64,000 nucleotides of DNA. Origin: Beutenbergia cavernae DSM 12333. GTDB taxonomy: Bacteria; Actinomycetota; Actinomycetes; Actinomycetales; Beutenbergiaceae. This document shows, in pieces, positions 31,118-40,376 of this stretch; within the stretch, counting starts at the first letter, position 1, and each line of letters opens with the position of its first letter. The stretch is from assembly GCF_000023105.1 (NCBI RefSeq), contig NC_012669.1, forward strand, positions 806,001 through 870,000. Direction: 5' to 3'. The translations under genes were made by a program, and so were the position numbers. The notes beneath the pieces were generated by a model. The model saw only the letters and a program-made list of their open reading frames with translations, did not search any database and was not told the origin of the DNA.

Positions 31118-32103
31118 GCACCATGGTCGCGCTGCCGGGCGGCGCGTTCCGCATGGGGTCGCGGGACTTCTACCCGGACGAGGGCCCGGTGCACGAGCGG
31201 ACGGTGGGCGCCTTCGAGATCGACGTCCACCCCGTCACGAACGCGGAGTTCGCCGCCTTCGTCGCCGACAGCGGGTACGTCACGGTGGCCGAGCGACCCC
31301 TCGACGCGATGCAGTATCCCGGTGTCGCGCCAGAGGACCTGGTGCCAGGCGGCCTCGTGTTCACGCCGACGCCAGGCCCGGTGGACCTGCGCAACTGGCG
31401 CGCGTGGTGGGACTGGCGGCCGGGCGCGACGTGGCGGCACCCGTTCGGCCCTGGCTCCGACCTCGCCGGCAAGCACGAGCACCCCGTGGTCCAGGTGAGC
31501 TTCGAGGACGCGACGGCGTATGCGGACTGGGCCGGCAAGGCGCTCCCCACCGAGGCGGAGTGGGAGTACGCGGCCCGCGCCGGCGGCGACCCCGCGACGT
31601 ACGCATGGGGCGAGGAGGTCCGGCCCGACGGCGTCCTCATGGCGAACACGTGGCAGGGCCGATTCCCGTACGACAACACCGGCGCGGACGGCTGGGTGGG
31701 CACGTCCGCCGTCGGCTCGTTCCCCGCGAACGCGTTCGGCCTCGTCGACATGATCGGCAACGTGTGGGAGTGGACGACGACGCCGTACCGCCCCGCGCAC
31801 GAGGTGCCGGGAGGGGGTGGGTCGCCGTCCGCGCAGCGCAGCGTGCTCCCGATGGCCGCGCCGGGGCACGGGACGGATGCCGAGCACACGCCGTCGTGCT
31901 GCGCGCCGCAGGCGAGCGCACTCGCCGGCTCGCGCACACCCGCAGACCCCCCGCCCTCAGGACCGACGATGACGCGCGCGCTCAAGGGCGGCTCGCACCT
32001 GTGCGCCCCCGAGTACTGCCTGCGGTACCGGCCCGCTGCGCGCTCGCCCCAGACCGACGACTCGGCGACGACGCACATCGGGTTCCGCTGCGTCCGGCGG
32101 TGA
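31114..32103 (+). CDS. Formylglycine-generating enzyme (sulfatase-modifying factor)
   Basis: A 329-residue copper-dependent oxidase that converts the cysteine of C-x-P-x-R in sulfatases to Calpha-formylglycine in the cytosol. The FGE-sulfatase fold starts with V-A-L-P-G-G-A-F-R-M-G-S. T-E-A-E-W-E-Y-A-A-R and G-N-V-W-E-W-T are family hallmarks. The copper/active-site cysteine pair is in G-G-S-H-L-C-A-P-E-Y-C-L-R-Y-R, and the end G-F-R-C-V is typical. A variable loop with a C-C pair before it also occurs in mycobacterial FGE as I recall it. It is the only such gene in the window and directly precedes three sulfatases, so it is their maturase and probably also that of arylsulfatase 1. Confidence 0.95.
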   Translation: MSTMVALPGGAFRMGSRDFYPDEGPVHERTVGAFEIDVHPVTNAEFAAFVADSGYVTVAERPLDAMQYPGVAPEDLVPGGLVFTPTPGPVDLRNWRAWWDWRPGATWRHPFGPGSDLAGKHEHPVVQVSFEDATAYADWAGKALPTEAEWEYAARAGGDPATYAWGEEVRPDGVLMANTWQGRFPYDNTGADGWVGTSAVGSFPANAFGLVDMIGNVWEWTTTPYRPAHEVPGGGGSPSAQRSVLPMAAPGHGTDAEHTPSCCAPQASALAGSRTPADPPPSGPTMTRALKGGSHLCAPEYCLRYRPAARSPQTDDSATTHIGFRCVRR

Positions 32104-32116
32104 TGACCGGTGAGGA

Positions 32117-32133
32117 TCACCCGCGACGGGTGA
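32117..32133 (+). promoter_or_regulatory. 17-bp palindrome TCACCCGCGACGGGTGA
   Basis: Identical to the copy at 2756, 14 bp after the FGE stop and about 107 bp before arylsulfatase 2. The flanks also match the copy at 34601 (GGA before, CG after). Confidence 0.65.
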
Positions 32134-32239
32134 CGTCCGAGGAACCGTCTCCGGCGACTATCGGGGGGGCGCCGACTTCGGCGTCCGAACGGCCAGGCAC
32201 GTCCAGGCGGGCGGCTCCTGGCGGCTGAGAGGGCGGTAC

Positions 32240-34597
32240 ATGAGCACCCAGAGCATCCCCCGGACGACCCTGCCGATCCCGGACCTCGCGTACACCGGCA
32301 CAGTGACGTACGACGCGACCGACCCCGACACGCACTACCCGCCGATCGAGCGCCTGCTACCGCCCGACGGCGCGCCGAACGTGCTCGTGGTGCTGATCGA
32401 CGACACCGGCTTCGGGGCGTCGAGCGCTTTCGGCGGCCCTGTGCACACCCCGAACTTCGAAAGGGTCGCCGCAGCAGGGCTCAAGTACACCCGGTTCCAC
32501 ACGACGGCGCTCTGCTCGCCGACGCGCGCCGCCCTGCTGTCGGGCCGGAATCACCACACGGTCGGCATGGGCGGGATCACCGAGATTGCCACGAGTGCGC
32601 CGGGCTACAGCTCCGTGCGCCCGAACAGCTGCGCGCCCCTCGCGGAGACGTTGAAGCTCAACGGCTACAGCACCGCGCAGTTCGGCAAGTGCCACGAGGT
32701 GCCGGTATGGGAGGCGAGCGCTGTCGGCCCGTTCGACCACTGGCCGCACCCCGGGGGTGGGTTCGAGTACTTCTACGGGTTCCTCGGCGGCGAGACCAAC
32801 CAGTGGTACCCGGCCATCTACGAGAACACGTCCCCCGTCGAGCCCTGGGGTACCCCCGAGGAGGGGTACCACTTCATGGGCGACATGACGGACAAGGCGA
32901 TCGACTGGACGCGCCAGCAGAAGTCTTTGGCACCCGACAAGCCGTCCTTCACGTACTTCGCGCCGGGAGCGACGCACGCGCCCCACCACGTGCCCACGGA
33001 GTGGACCGAGAAGTACCGGGGCGCGTTCGACCAGGGCTGGGATGAGGTCCGCAAGGAGACGTTCGCGCGCCAGAAGGAGCTCGGCGTCATCCCGGCCGAC
33101 GCCGTCCTCACGGAGCGCAGCGCCGGCATCCCGGCGTGGGACGAGATGAGCGAGACGATCAAGCCTGCCCTGGCGCGTCAGATGGAGGTCTACGCCGGCT
33201 TCCTCTCGTACGCGGACCACCACGTCGGGCGCCTGCTCGACGCGTACGAGGAGCTGGGCATCCTCGACGATACCCTGGTCTACGTCATCATCGGCGACAA
33301 CGGGGCATCCGCCGAGGGGTCGATGCACGGCACGACCAACGAGGGCTTCACGATCAACCACATGAACGCCATCGAGTCGGAGGAGTACGTCGCTGCGCAC
33401 ATCGACGACCTCGGGACCCCGAGCTCCTACAACCACTACGCCGTGGGCTGGGCGCACGCCATGGACACGCCGTACCAGTGGACCAAGCAGGTCGCGTCAC
33501 ACTGGGGCGGCACACGCAACGGGACGATCGTCAGCTGGCCCAACGGTGGGGTCGAGAAGGGCGGCATCCGCAACCAGTTCGCCCACGTGATCGATGTCGC
33601 GCCGACCGTCCTCGCGGCGGCCGGCATCCCCGAGCCGGCGACCGTCCACGGCGTCACGCAGCGGCCCTACGAGGGCACGCCGATGAACTACTCGTTCGAG
33701 GACGCGTCGGCTCCCGAGCAGCACGAGACCCAGTACTTCGAGATGGTGGGGAACCGGGCGATCTTCCACAAGGGCTGGACGGCGGTCGCCAAGCACAAGG
33801 ACCCGTGGGCGGGCTCCGACCACGGCCTCGACGACGACGTGTGGGAGCTCTACGACGTCGAGAAGGACTGGACACAGTCGCACGACCTCGCGGCACAGGA
33901 ACCCGAGAAGCTCGCAATCCTGCAGCGGCTCTTCCTCATCCAGGCTGCACGCTTCAACGTGCTTCCGCTCGACATCCGCTCGGCCGAGCGGTTCAACCCT
34001 GACCTCGCAGGTCGGCCGGTGCTTGTCACGGCGCAGAGCCAGACGTTCTATCACGGCATGCGGCGACTGTCGGAGAACTCCGCGATCAACATCAAGAACA
34101 AGTCGTTCACTGTCACAGCGAAAGTCGAGGCCCCTGAGGACGGCGCTAGCGGCGTGCTCATCGCGCAGGGCGGCGCATACGGCGGTTGGTCGTTCTACAC
34201 CCACGAGAACAAGGTGGCGTTCGCCTACAACCTGCTCGGTCTCAGCACCGACATCGTCCGGTCGGACACGTCACTACCGGCCGGTCCGCAGGAGCTGCGC
34301 GCCCACTTCGCCTACGACGGCGGTGGTCTCGGCAAGGGCGGGACCGTCGCCCTCTTCGCCGGGGACGACAAGATCGGGGAAGGACGTGTCGAGCGCACGA
34401 TCCCCCTCCAGTTCACGTTCGACGAGACCGTCGACATCGGCATGGATCTGGCTTCTCCTGTTTCGAGTGACTACGGCCCGACGGGGAACGAATTCAACGG
34501 ATCGCTCGACTGGGTGCGGATCGACCTCGGCGATGATGACCATTCCCACCTCATCGACGACGAGCACAGGATGCGCGTCGCAATGCTCAAGCAGTAA
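32240..34597 (+). CDS. Arylsulfatase 2 (type I, FGly-dependent, B subclass)
   Basis: A 785-residue sulfate-ester hydrolase. Metal aspartates are D54-D55. C92 in L-C-S-P-T-R-A is the formylglycine site. G-R-N-H-H follows, then G-K-C-H-E-V-P with the catalytic K and H, and D-N-G-A-S as the second metal pair. Residues after about 590 form a beta-rich lectin/LamG-like C-terminal domain (G-V-L-I-A-Q-G-G-A-Y-G-G-W-S-F-Y). No signal peptide is seen, so it is cytosolic. It differs from the A subclass by a longer N-terminus (D-A-T-D-P-D-T) and G-K-C-H-E-V-P instead of G-K-N-H-N-V-P. Its closest relative here is arylsulfatase 4. Transcription probably starts between the palindrome at 32117 and the gene. 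Confidence 0.95.
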   Translation: MSTQSIPRTTLPIPDLAYTGTVTYDATDPDTHYPPIERLLPPDGAPNVLVVLIDDTGFGASSAFGGPVHTPNFERVAAAGLKYTRFHTTALCSPTRAALLSGRNHHTVGMGGITEIATSAPGYSSVRPNSCAPLAETLKLNGYSTAQFGKCHEVPVWEASAVGPFDHWPHPGGGFEYFYGFLGGETNQWYPAIYENTSPVEPWGTPEEGYHFMGDMTDKAIDWTRQQKSLAPDKPSFTYFAPGATHAPHHVPTEWTEKYRGAFDQGWDEVRKETFARQKELGVIPADAVLTERSAGIPAWDEMSETIKPALARQMEVYAGFLSYADHHVGRLLDAYEELGILDDTLVYVIIGDNGASAEGSMHGTTNEGFTINHMNAIESEEYVAAHIDDLGTPSSYNHYAVGWAHAMDTPYQWTKQVASHWGGTRNGTIVSWPNGGVEKGGIRNQFAHVIDVAPTVLAAAGIPEPATVHGVTQRPYEGTPMNYSFEDASAPEQHETQYFEMVGNRAIFHKGWTAVAKHKDPWAGSDHGLDDDVWELYDVEKDWTQSHDLAAQEPEKLAILQRLFLIQAARFNVLPLDIRSAERFNPDLAGRPVLVTAQSQTFYHGMRRLSENSAINIKNKSFTVTAKVEAPEDGASGVLIAQGGAYGGWSFYTHENKVAFAYNLLGLSTDIVRSDTSLPAGPQELRAHFAYDGGGLGKGGTVALFAGDDKIGEGRVERTIPLQFTFDETVDIGMDLASPVSSDYGPTGNEFNGSLDWVRIDLGDDDHSHLIDDEHRMRVAMLKQ

Positions 34598-34600
34598 GGA

Positions 34601-34617
34601 TCACCCTTCGCGGGTGA
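34601..34617 (+). promoter_or_regulatory. 17-bp palindrome variant TCACCCTTCGCGGGTGA
   Basis: Both outer half-sites are kept and the centre changes. It lies 3 bp after the arylsulfatase 2 stop and 80 bp before arylsulfatase 3, so that gene may have its own regulated promoter inside the cluster. Confidence 0.6.
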
Positions 34618-34697
34618 CGCCCGCGTCACGCGAGCAGCGCGAGGATCGAGATCAGTGCGCGGCCTTACGGGGGACCCGAGCAACGAGGGAGTCGACT

Positions 34698-37019
34698 ATG
34701 GCCAGGGAGTTCCAGGGCAAGATCGAACTGGACGTCCGAGACTCGACCCCGGACTGGGGCGCCTACGAGGAGACGAAGGCGCCCGATGGCGCGCCGAACG
34801 TGCTCGTGATCCTCTTCGACGACACAGGCCTTGCCGCGTGGTCGCCCTACGGCGGGCGGATCCAGATGCCGACGTTGGACAGGCTCGCCGCGAACGGGCT
34901 GACGTACTCGCAGTGGCACACGACGGCCCTGTGCTCGCCGACCCGCTCGACGTTCCTCACGGGGCGTACGCACCATCAGAACGCCTACGCGACGATCTCG
35001 GAGACCGCGAGCGGCTTCCCCGGCTACAACGGGCACATCCCGAAGTCGAACGCGTCCGTCGCGCGTGTGCTGCGCGACGCCGGATGGTCGACCTTCTGGG
35101 TCGGCAAGAACCACAACGTCCCCATCAACGCGATCGCGTCCGGCTCCAACCGGTCCGAGTGGCCGCTCGGCCACGGCTTCGACCGCTTCTACGGCTTCAT
35201 CGGCGGCGAGACGAACCAGTGGTACCCCGATCTCGCGGTCGATAACCACTACATCGATCAGCCGTACCTGCCCGATGACGGGTATCACCTGTCGAAGGAC
35301 CTCGCCGACCAAGCCCTGCGGATGCTGCGGGACAGCAAGCAGTCGATGCCGGACAAGCCGTGGTACCTGTGGTTCTGCCCCGGCGCGAACCACGCGCCCC
35401 ACCATGCCCCGCAGGAGTACATCGACAAGTACAAGGGGAAGTTCGACGACGGTTACGAGGCCTATCGCGAATGGGTGCTTCCGCGCATGATCGAACGCGG
35501 CATCCTGCCGGAGGGGACCGACCTCACCGAGCTGAACCCGATGACACCGGGCACGTTCAGCGAAGGCGACTCCGTTCGACCGTGGGACTCGCTCAGCGAC
35601 GCGGAGAAGAAGCTCTTCAGCCGCACCGCCGAGGTGTACGCGGGCTTCAGCGAGTACACCGACGCCCAGGTCGGTCGGATCGTCGACTACCTCGAGGAGT
35701 CGGGGCAGCTCGAGAACACGTTGATCCTCTACGCAGCGGACAACGGAGCCTCAGGTGAGGGAAGCCCGAGCGGATCCATCAACGAGAACCTGTTCTTCAA
35801 CGGCTACCCGGAGGACATCGAGCAGAACTTGTCGATGATCGACAAGCTGGGCGGTCCGGAGGCGTACAACCACTACCCGACCGGATGGGCGGCCGCCTTC
35901 TCGACGCCGTTCCGGATGTTCAAGCGCTACTCCTATACCGGTGGGTCCGCTGACCCACTCGTGATCCACTGGCCTGCGAAGGTCACGGCCCGGGGGGAGG
36001 TCCGGGACCAGTACCACCACTGCACCGATATCGTGCCGACCATCCTCGAGGCATGCGGCGTCGCGATGCCGGAAGTCGTGGACGGTGTGGAGCAGACCCC
36101 GTTGCCCGGAGTGCCGATGAACTACACCTTCGGGGCTTCCGACGCACCGACCACCAAGGAGACCCAGTACTACGAGATGCTCGGCACGCGCGCCATCTGG
36201 CACAAGGGCTGGAAGGCCGTCACGGAGCACGGTCCCGTCCCGATCGGCCTCGGCCATTTCGACCAGGACCGGTGGCAGCTGTTCCACACAGACGTCGACC
36301 GAGCGGAGGCCCATGACCTGGCGGAGCAGCACCCGGAGAAGCTCAAGGAATTGGGCGCGCTCTGGCTCGCCGAGGCCGAGAAGTTCCAGGTGCTGCCCTT
36401 GAACGACCTCGGAGTCGCGGACTTCATCAAGTACGAGTACCACCTTCCGGTTCCCGCGGACGGACGGTACACGTACTACCCGCAGACGACGGAGGTGCAG
36501 GAGCAGCTCGCAGCCCGCACCCAGCAGGTGTCGTTCAAGATCCTCGCGGAGGTCGAGTTCACCGCTTCGAGCGAGGGCGTGATCGTCGCGCAGGGATCAC
36601 GGTTCGGCGGGTACTCGCTGTTCGTCAAGGGCGGGCAGCTTACCTACGTGTACAACTTCCTCGGGATCCCGCCGGAGCAGAAGCTCTCGGCCCCCGCGCC
36701 ATCCGCCGGGCGCCACGTCGTCGGGGTCGGCTTCGACAAGACGGGCCGCGGCGCCCACGGCGAGGCCTACGGCACGCTGACGCTCTACGTCGACGACGAG
36801 GCCGTCGGGTCGACCGAGATCCGCACCCAGCTCGGCCGCTACGCGCTCACCGGGGAGGGTCTCTCGGTTGGCTACGACAGCGGCGACACCGTGTCGCGCG
36901 AGTACCACCATGGGTTCCCCTTCACCGGTGGGGAGGTCGTCAAGGTTGTGTACGACGTCGCGGACGACCACTACATCGACGTCGAGAAGGAGTTCGCGGC
37001 CAAGCTGGCGAGCGACTGA
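34698..37019 (+). CDS. Arylsulfatase 3 (type I, FGly-dependent, A subclass)
   Basis: 773 residues. D41-D42 bind metal and C79 in L-C-S-P-T-R-S is the formylglycine site. G-K-N-H-N-V-P holds the catalytic K/H pair and D-N-G-A-S-G-E-G-S the second metal pair. The C-terminal beta-rich domain is present (I-V-A-Q-G-S-R-F-G-G-Y-S-L-F). It is closest to arylsulfatase 1 along the whole length, not to its neighbours. The ATG at 34698 has a GAGGGAG Shine-Dalgarno. The open frame extends upstream, but that part has no sulfatase similarity. Cytosolic. Substrate unknown. Confidence 0.95.
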   Translation: MAREFQGKIELDVRDSTPDWGAYEETKAPDGAPNVLVILFDDTGLAAWSPYGGRIQMPTLDRLAANGLTYSQWHTTALCSPTRSTFLTGRTHHQNAYATISETASGFPGYNGHIPKSNASVARVLRDAGWSTFWVGKNHNVPINAIASGSNRSEWPLGHGFDRFYGFIGGETNQWYPDLAVDNHYIDQPYLPDDGYHLSKDLADQALRMLRDSKQSMPDKPWYLWFCPGANHAPHHAPQEYIDKYKGKFDDGYEAYREWVLPRMIERGILPEGTDLTELNPMTPGTFSEGDSVRPWDSLSDAEKKLFSRTAEVYAGFSEYTDAQVGRIVDYLEESGQLENTLILYAADNGASGEGSPSGSINENLFFNGYPEDIEQNLSMIDKLGGPEAYNHYPTGWAAAFSTPFRMFKRYSYTGGSADPLVIHWPAKVTARGEVRDQYHHCTDIVPTILEACGVAMPEVVDGVEQTPLPGVPMNYTFGASDAPTTKETQYYEMLGTRAIWHKGWKAVTEHGPVPIGLGHFDQDRWQLFHTDVDRAEAHDLAEQHPEKLKELGALWLAEAEKFQVLPLNDLGVADFIKYEYHLPVPADGRYTYYPQTTEVQEQLAARTQQVSFKILAEVEFTASSEGVIVAQGSRFGGYSLFVKGGQLTYVYNFLGIPPEQKLSAPAPSAGRHVVGVGFDKTGRGAHGEAYGTLTLYVDDEAVGSTEIRTQLGRYALTGEGLSVGYDSGDTVSREYHHGFPFTGGEVVKVVYDVADDHYIDVEKEFAAKLASD

Positions 37020-37054
37020 CCCGGCATTTGAGATCTCACGAGTGAGGACGTCAC

Positions 37055-39430
37055 ATGACGACGAACGACCGTGCATCACGCACTGTGCTCCCGATCCCTG
37101 ATCAGCGGTACGCAGGCGCGTTCACCTACGACGCGACCGATGCGGACACGACCTTCCCCGCCGTGCCTCGGGTGACGGCTCCTGACGGGGCAGCAAATGT
37201 GCTCGTGATCCTGCTGGACGACGTCGGTTTCGGGGCTTCGCGTGCCTTCGGCGGGCCGGTCAACATGCCGACGGCGGAGCGCCTCGCCGCAGGCGGGCTG
37301 AAGTACACGCGCTTCCACACGACGGCACTGTGCTCGCCCACGAGGGCGGCGATGCTCTCAGGTCGCAACCACCACACGGTAGGCATGGGATCCATCACCG
37401 AGACCGCGACGAATGCGCCGGGGTACAACAGCGTACGACCGAACACGTGCGCCCCGGTCGCCGAGGTGCTCCGGCTGAACGGTTTCTCTACCGCACAGTT
37501 CGGCAAGTGCCACGAGGTGCCGGCCTGGGAGACAAGCGGCGTCGGGCCCTTCGACCACTGGCCGAGTCCCGGCAACGGGTTCGAATACTTCTACGGTTTC
37601 ACGGCCGGAGAGACGAACCAGTATTATCCGGCGATCCGTCAGGGCACCAGCCCGGTCGAGCAGGCGAAGCTTCCTGAGGAGGGCTACCACTTCATGGAGG
37701 ACATGACGGATCAGGCGATCAACTGGATCAAGCAGCAGAAGGCACTGGCTCCCGACCGCCCGTTCTTCACGTACTTCGCGCCGGGTGCGACGCACATGCC
37801 CCACCACGTTCCGAAGGAATGGGCCGACAAGTACAAGGGCCAGTTCGACGACGGATGGGAGGCTCTCCGCGAGCGCACGATCGCCCGCCAGAAGGAGCTT
37901 GGGGTCGTTCCACAGGACGCCGACCTCACGGCACCGAGCGAGGGGATTCCCAACTGGGACGACCAGCCTGAGGACCTCAAGAAGGTGTTGCGGCGGCAGA
38001 TGGAGAACTACGCGGGCTTCCTCGAGTTCGCCGACTTCCACACGGGTCGCCTGATCGACTCGCTCGATGAGCTCGGCATTCTCGAGGACACGCTCGTCTA
38101 CTACATCATCGGCGACAACGGCGCTTCGGCGGAAGGCGGTGAGGTCGGCAGCTTCAACGGCGTGGCAGGCACGAACGGCGGCGCCGACCTGATGACGACC
38201 GAGTACATGCTCGAGCACCTCGGCGAATGGGGTGGGGTCGAGTCGTATCCGCACTATTCGATCGCGTGGGCGCACGGACTCAACGCCCCCTACCAGTGGA
38301 CCAAGCAGGTCGCGTCGCACTGGGGCGGCACACGCAACGGCACGATCGTGCACTGGCCCAACGGCTTCGAATCGAAGGGCGAGTTGCGCCACCAGTTCAC
38401 GCACGTCATCGACCTCGCCCCCACGATCTTCGAGGCGGCGAAGGTTCCGGCACCGGTACTGGTGCATGGAGTGACGCAGGAGCCGCTGCACGGCTACTCG
38501 ATGACGTACTCGTTCGACGAGGGCGATGCCCCCGAGACGCACACGACGCAGTACTTCGAGATGTTCACGAACCGTGGCATCTATCACAACGGCTGGTCGG
38601 CGGTCACGAAGCACCACACGCCGTGGGACACCCAGATGGGGCAGCACGGCGGAAGTTTCGCCGACGACCGCTGGGAGCTCTACGACGGCTCGACCGACTG
38701 GACCCAGGCGCACGACCTCGCGAAGGAGCAGCCCGAGAAGCTCGAAGAGCTCAAGAAGATCTTCATGATCCAGGCCGCCAGATTCAACGTGTACCCGCTC
38801 GATGATCGAACCGCCGAGCGACTCGTCCCCGGCCTCGCGCACCGCCCGACGCTCGTGAAGGGCAAAGAGCTCGTGCTCTTCGAGGGGATGAGCGGGCTCA
38901 CCGAGAACGTGATGCTTGACTTGAAGGCGAAGTCGTTCTCGATCACAGCGCAGGTGCAGGTCGCGGAGGCCGGTGGCCGCGGGGTGCTGCTCTCCCAGGG
39001 CGGCCGCACCGGCGGCTGGGCCCTGTTCCTCGACGCGGATGGGCACCTCGTGTACACGTACTCGTTCGTCGGCGTGATCGAGTACACGGCGCGCTCGGCG
39101 GAGCCGGTCGTCGCGGGTGAGCACCAACTCCGGATCGAATTCGCCTACGACGGCGGAGGGTTCGGCAAGGGCGGGCTCGCGTCGCTCTACATCGACGGCG
39201 AGCCGGTCGGAGAGGGTCGCGTCGAGCGCACGCACATCACGCTGTACTCGTTCGACGAGACGACGGACGTCGGTCGCGACACGGGATCTCCTGTCGTCTC
39301 GGCGTACGGTGCTCGCGACAACGGGTTTAAAGGTCGTATCGAATGGATCAAGGTCGTGCAGGGCGACGACGACCACAGCCACCTGGTGCCGTCGCACATC
39401 ACGCTCGAAGCCTTGATGGCGCAGCAGTAG
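37055..39430 (+). CDS. Arylsulfatase 4 (type I, FGly-dependent, B subclass)
   Basis: 791 residues. D55-D56 bind metal and C93 in L-C-S-P-T-R-A is the formylglycine site. G-K-C-H-E-V-P carries the catalytic K/H pair and D-N-G-A-S-A-E-G-G the second metal pair. The C-terminal beta-rich domain follows residue 600 or so. It resembles arylsulfatase 2 throughout, including the V-A-S-H-W-G-G-T-R-N-G-T-I-V stretch, with a longer loop after D-N-G-A-S. It starts 35 bp after arylsulfatase 3 with TGAGGA upstream and no palindrome in the gap, so it is cotranscribed. Confidence 0.95.
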   Translation: MTTNDRASRTVLPIPDQRYAGAFTYDATDADTTFPAVPRVTAPDGAANVLVILLDDVGFGASRAFGGPVNMPTAERLAAGGLKYTRFHTTALCSPTRAAMLSGRNHHTVGMGSITETATNAPGYNSVRPNTCAPVAEVLRLNGFSTAQFGKCHEVPAWETSGVGPFDHWPSPGNGFEYFYGFTAGETNQYYPAIRQGTSPVEQAKLPEEGYHFMEDMTDQAINWIKQQKALAPDRPFFTYFAPGATHMPHHVPKEWADKYKGQFDDGWEALRERTIARQKELGVVPQDADLTAPSEGIPNWDDQPEDLKKVLRRQMENYAGFLEFADFHTGRLIDSLDELGILEDTLVYYIIGDNGASAEGGEVGSFNGVAGTNGGADLMTTEYMLEHLGEWGGVESYPHYSIAWAHGLNAPYQWTKQVASHWGGTRNGTIVHWPNGFESKGELRHQFTHVIDLAPTIFEAAKVPAPVLVHGVTQEPLHGYSMTYSFDEGDAPETHTTQYFEMFTNRGIYHNGWSAVTKHHTPWDTQMGQHGGSFADDRWELYDGSTDWTQAHDLAKEQPEKLEELKKIFMIQAARFNVYPLDDRTAERLVPGLAHRPTLVKGKELVLFEGMSGLTENVMLDLKAKSFSITAQVQVAEAGGRGVLLSQGGRTGGWALFLDADGHLVYTYSFVGVIEYTARSAEPVVAGEHQLRIEFAYDGGGFGKGGLASLYIDGEPVGEGRVERTHITLYSFDETTDVGRDTGSPVVSAYGARDNGFKGRIEWIKVVQGDDDHSHLVPSHITLEALMAQQ

Positions 39431-39452
39431 TGCGCGCGGAGATGAGGAAGTG

Positions 39453-40376
39453 ATGACCCTCGCGTCCTGGGCGGACGGGTCCGCTCGTGCCGCCATCGTC
39501 GAGTTCGTCGAGGCGGTCACGAGCGGGGCGGACGCCGTACCCGAGGCCGAGCGAGTCGCCGTGTTCGACAACGACGGCACGCTCTGGACCGAGAAGCCGA
39601 TGCCCACGCAGCTGCACTTCATCGTGCAGCAGTGGGCGGCGGCCGCCCAGGCGGACCCGTCGCTCGCCGACCGCCAGCCGTACCAGGCGGCGGCGAACGG
39701 GGACTTCGCCTGGCTCGGCGGGGCCGTCGACAAGCACTACGCCGGCGACGACTCCGACCTCAAGGTGATGATCGGCGCGATCCTCGCCTCGACGGCGCAC
39801 GAGAGCGTCGAGGACTACCAGGCCTCGGTCGCGGCGTTCTACCGCGACGCCAAGCACCTCACGCTGCACCACCCGTACAGCCGTGCGGTGTACCAGCCGA
39901 TGGTCGAGCTGCTCGGGTATCTCGAGGCGCACGACTTCACGACGTACATCGTGTCCGGCGGGGACCGCGACTTCATGCGGCCCATGACCGAGGACTACTA
40001 CGGGATCCCGCCCGAGCGCGTGGTCGGGTCAGCGGTCGGGCTGGAGTACGACGCCGAGTCGAACGACGTCCGGTACTCCACGTCGTTCGACTACATGGAC
40101 GACGGCCCGATGAAGCCGGTGCGGATCTGGAGCCGGATCGGCCGCCGCCCGATCCTCGCCGGCGGGAACTCGAACGGCGACGTCGAGATGCTCCGGTTCG
40201 TGCAGAAGCACCCGCGCAGCCTGAGCCTGCTCGTGCACCACGACGACGACACCGGGCGCGGCGACCCGCCGTACGACAAGGGGGCGGAGCGGGCGCTCGA
40301 CGTCGCGTCGGAGCACGGCTTCCAGCTGATCAGCATCAAGGACGACTGGTCGCGCGTCTTCCCCGCGGGTCCGTGA
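39453..40376 (+). CDS. HAD-superfamily hydrolase
   Basis: A 307-residue soluble protein. The HAD motif I, V-F-D-N-D-G-T-L-W, is near residues 37-45 with the nucleophile and the acid/base aspartates. Motif II is I-V-S-G-G-D-R-D-F and motif III/IV is I-L-A-G-G-N-S-N-G-D. The long helical cap between motifs I and II resembles phosphoserine-phosphatase-like members. It probably removes phosphate from a small molecule. The substrate cannot be inferred. It starts 22 bp after arylsulfatase 4 (a GTG at 39450 is an alternative), and its stop overlaps the SulP-3 start. It is thus the link between sulfatases and transporter in one operon. Confidence 0.85.
   Translation: MTLASWADGSARAAIVEFVEAVTSGADAVPEAERVAVFDNDGTLWTEKPMPTQLHFIVQQWAAAAQADPSLADRQPYQAAANGDFAWLGGAVDKHYAGDDSDLKVMIGAILASTAHESVEDYQASVAAFYRDAKHLTLHHPYSRAVYQPMVELLGYLEAHDFTTYIVSGGDRDFMRPMTEDYYGIPPERVVGSAVGLEYDAESNDVRYSTSFDYMDDGPMKPVRIWSRIGRRPILAGGNSNGDVEMLRFVQKHPRSLSLLVHHDDDTGRGDPPYDKGAERALDVASEHGFQLISIKDDWSRVFPAGP

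Noticed and set aside
31114-32103. Anomalous cysteine-rich insertion in FGE
   Set aside because: The C-C loop before the active-site cysteines also occurs in mycobacterial FGE as I recall it, so it is probably ordinary for actinobacteria.
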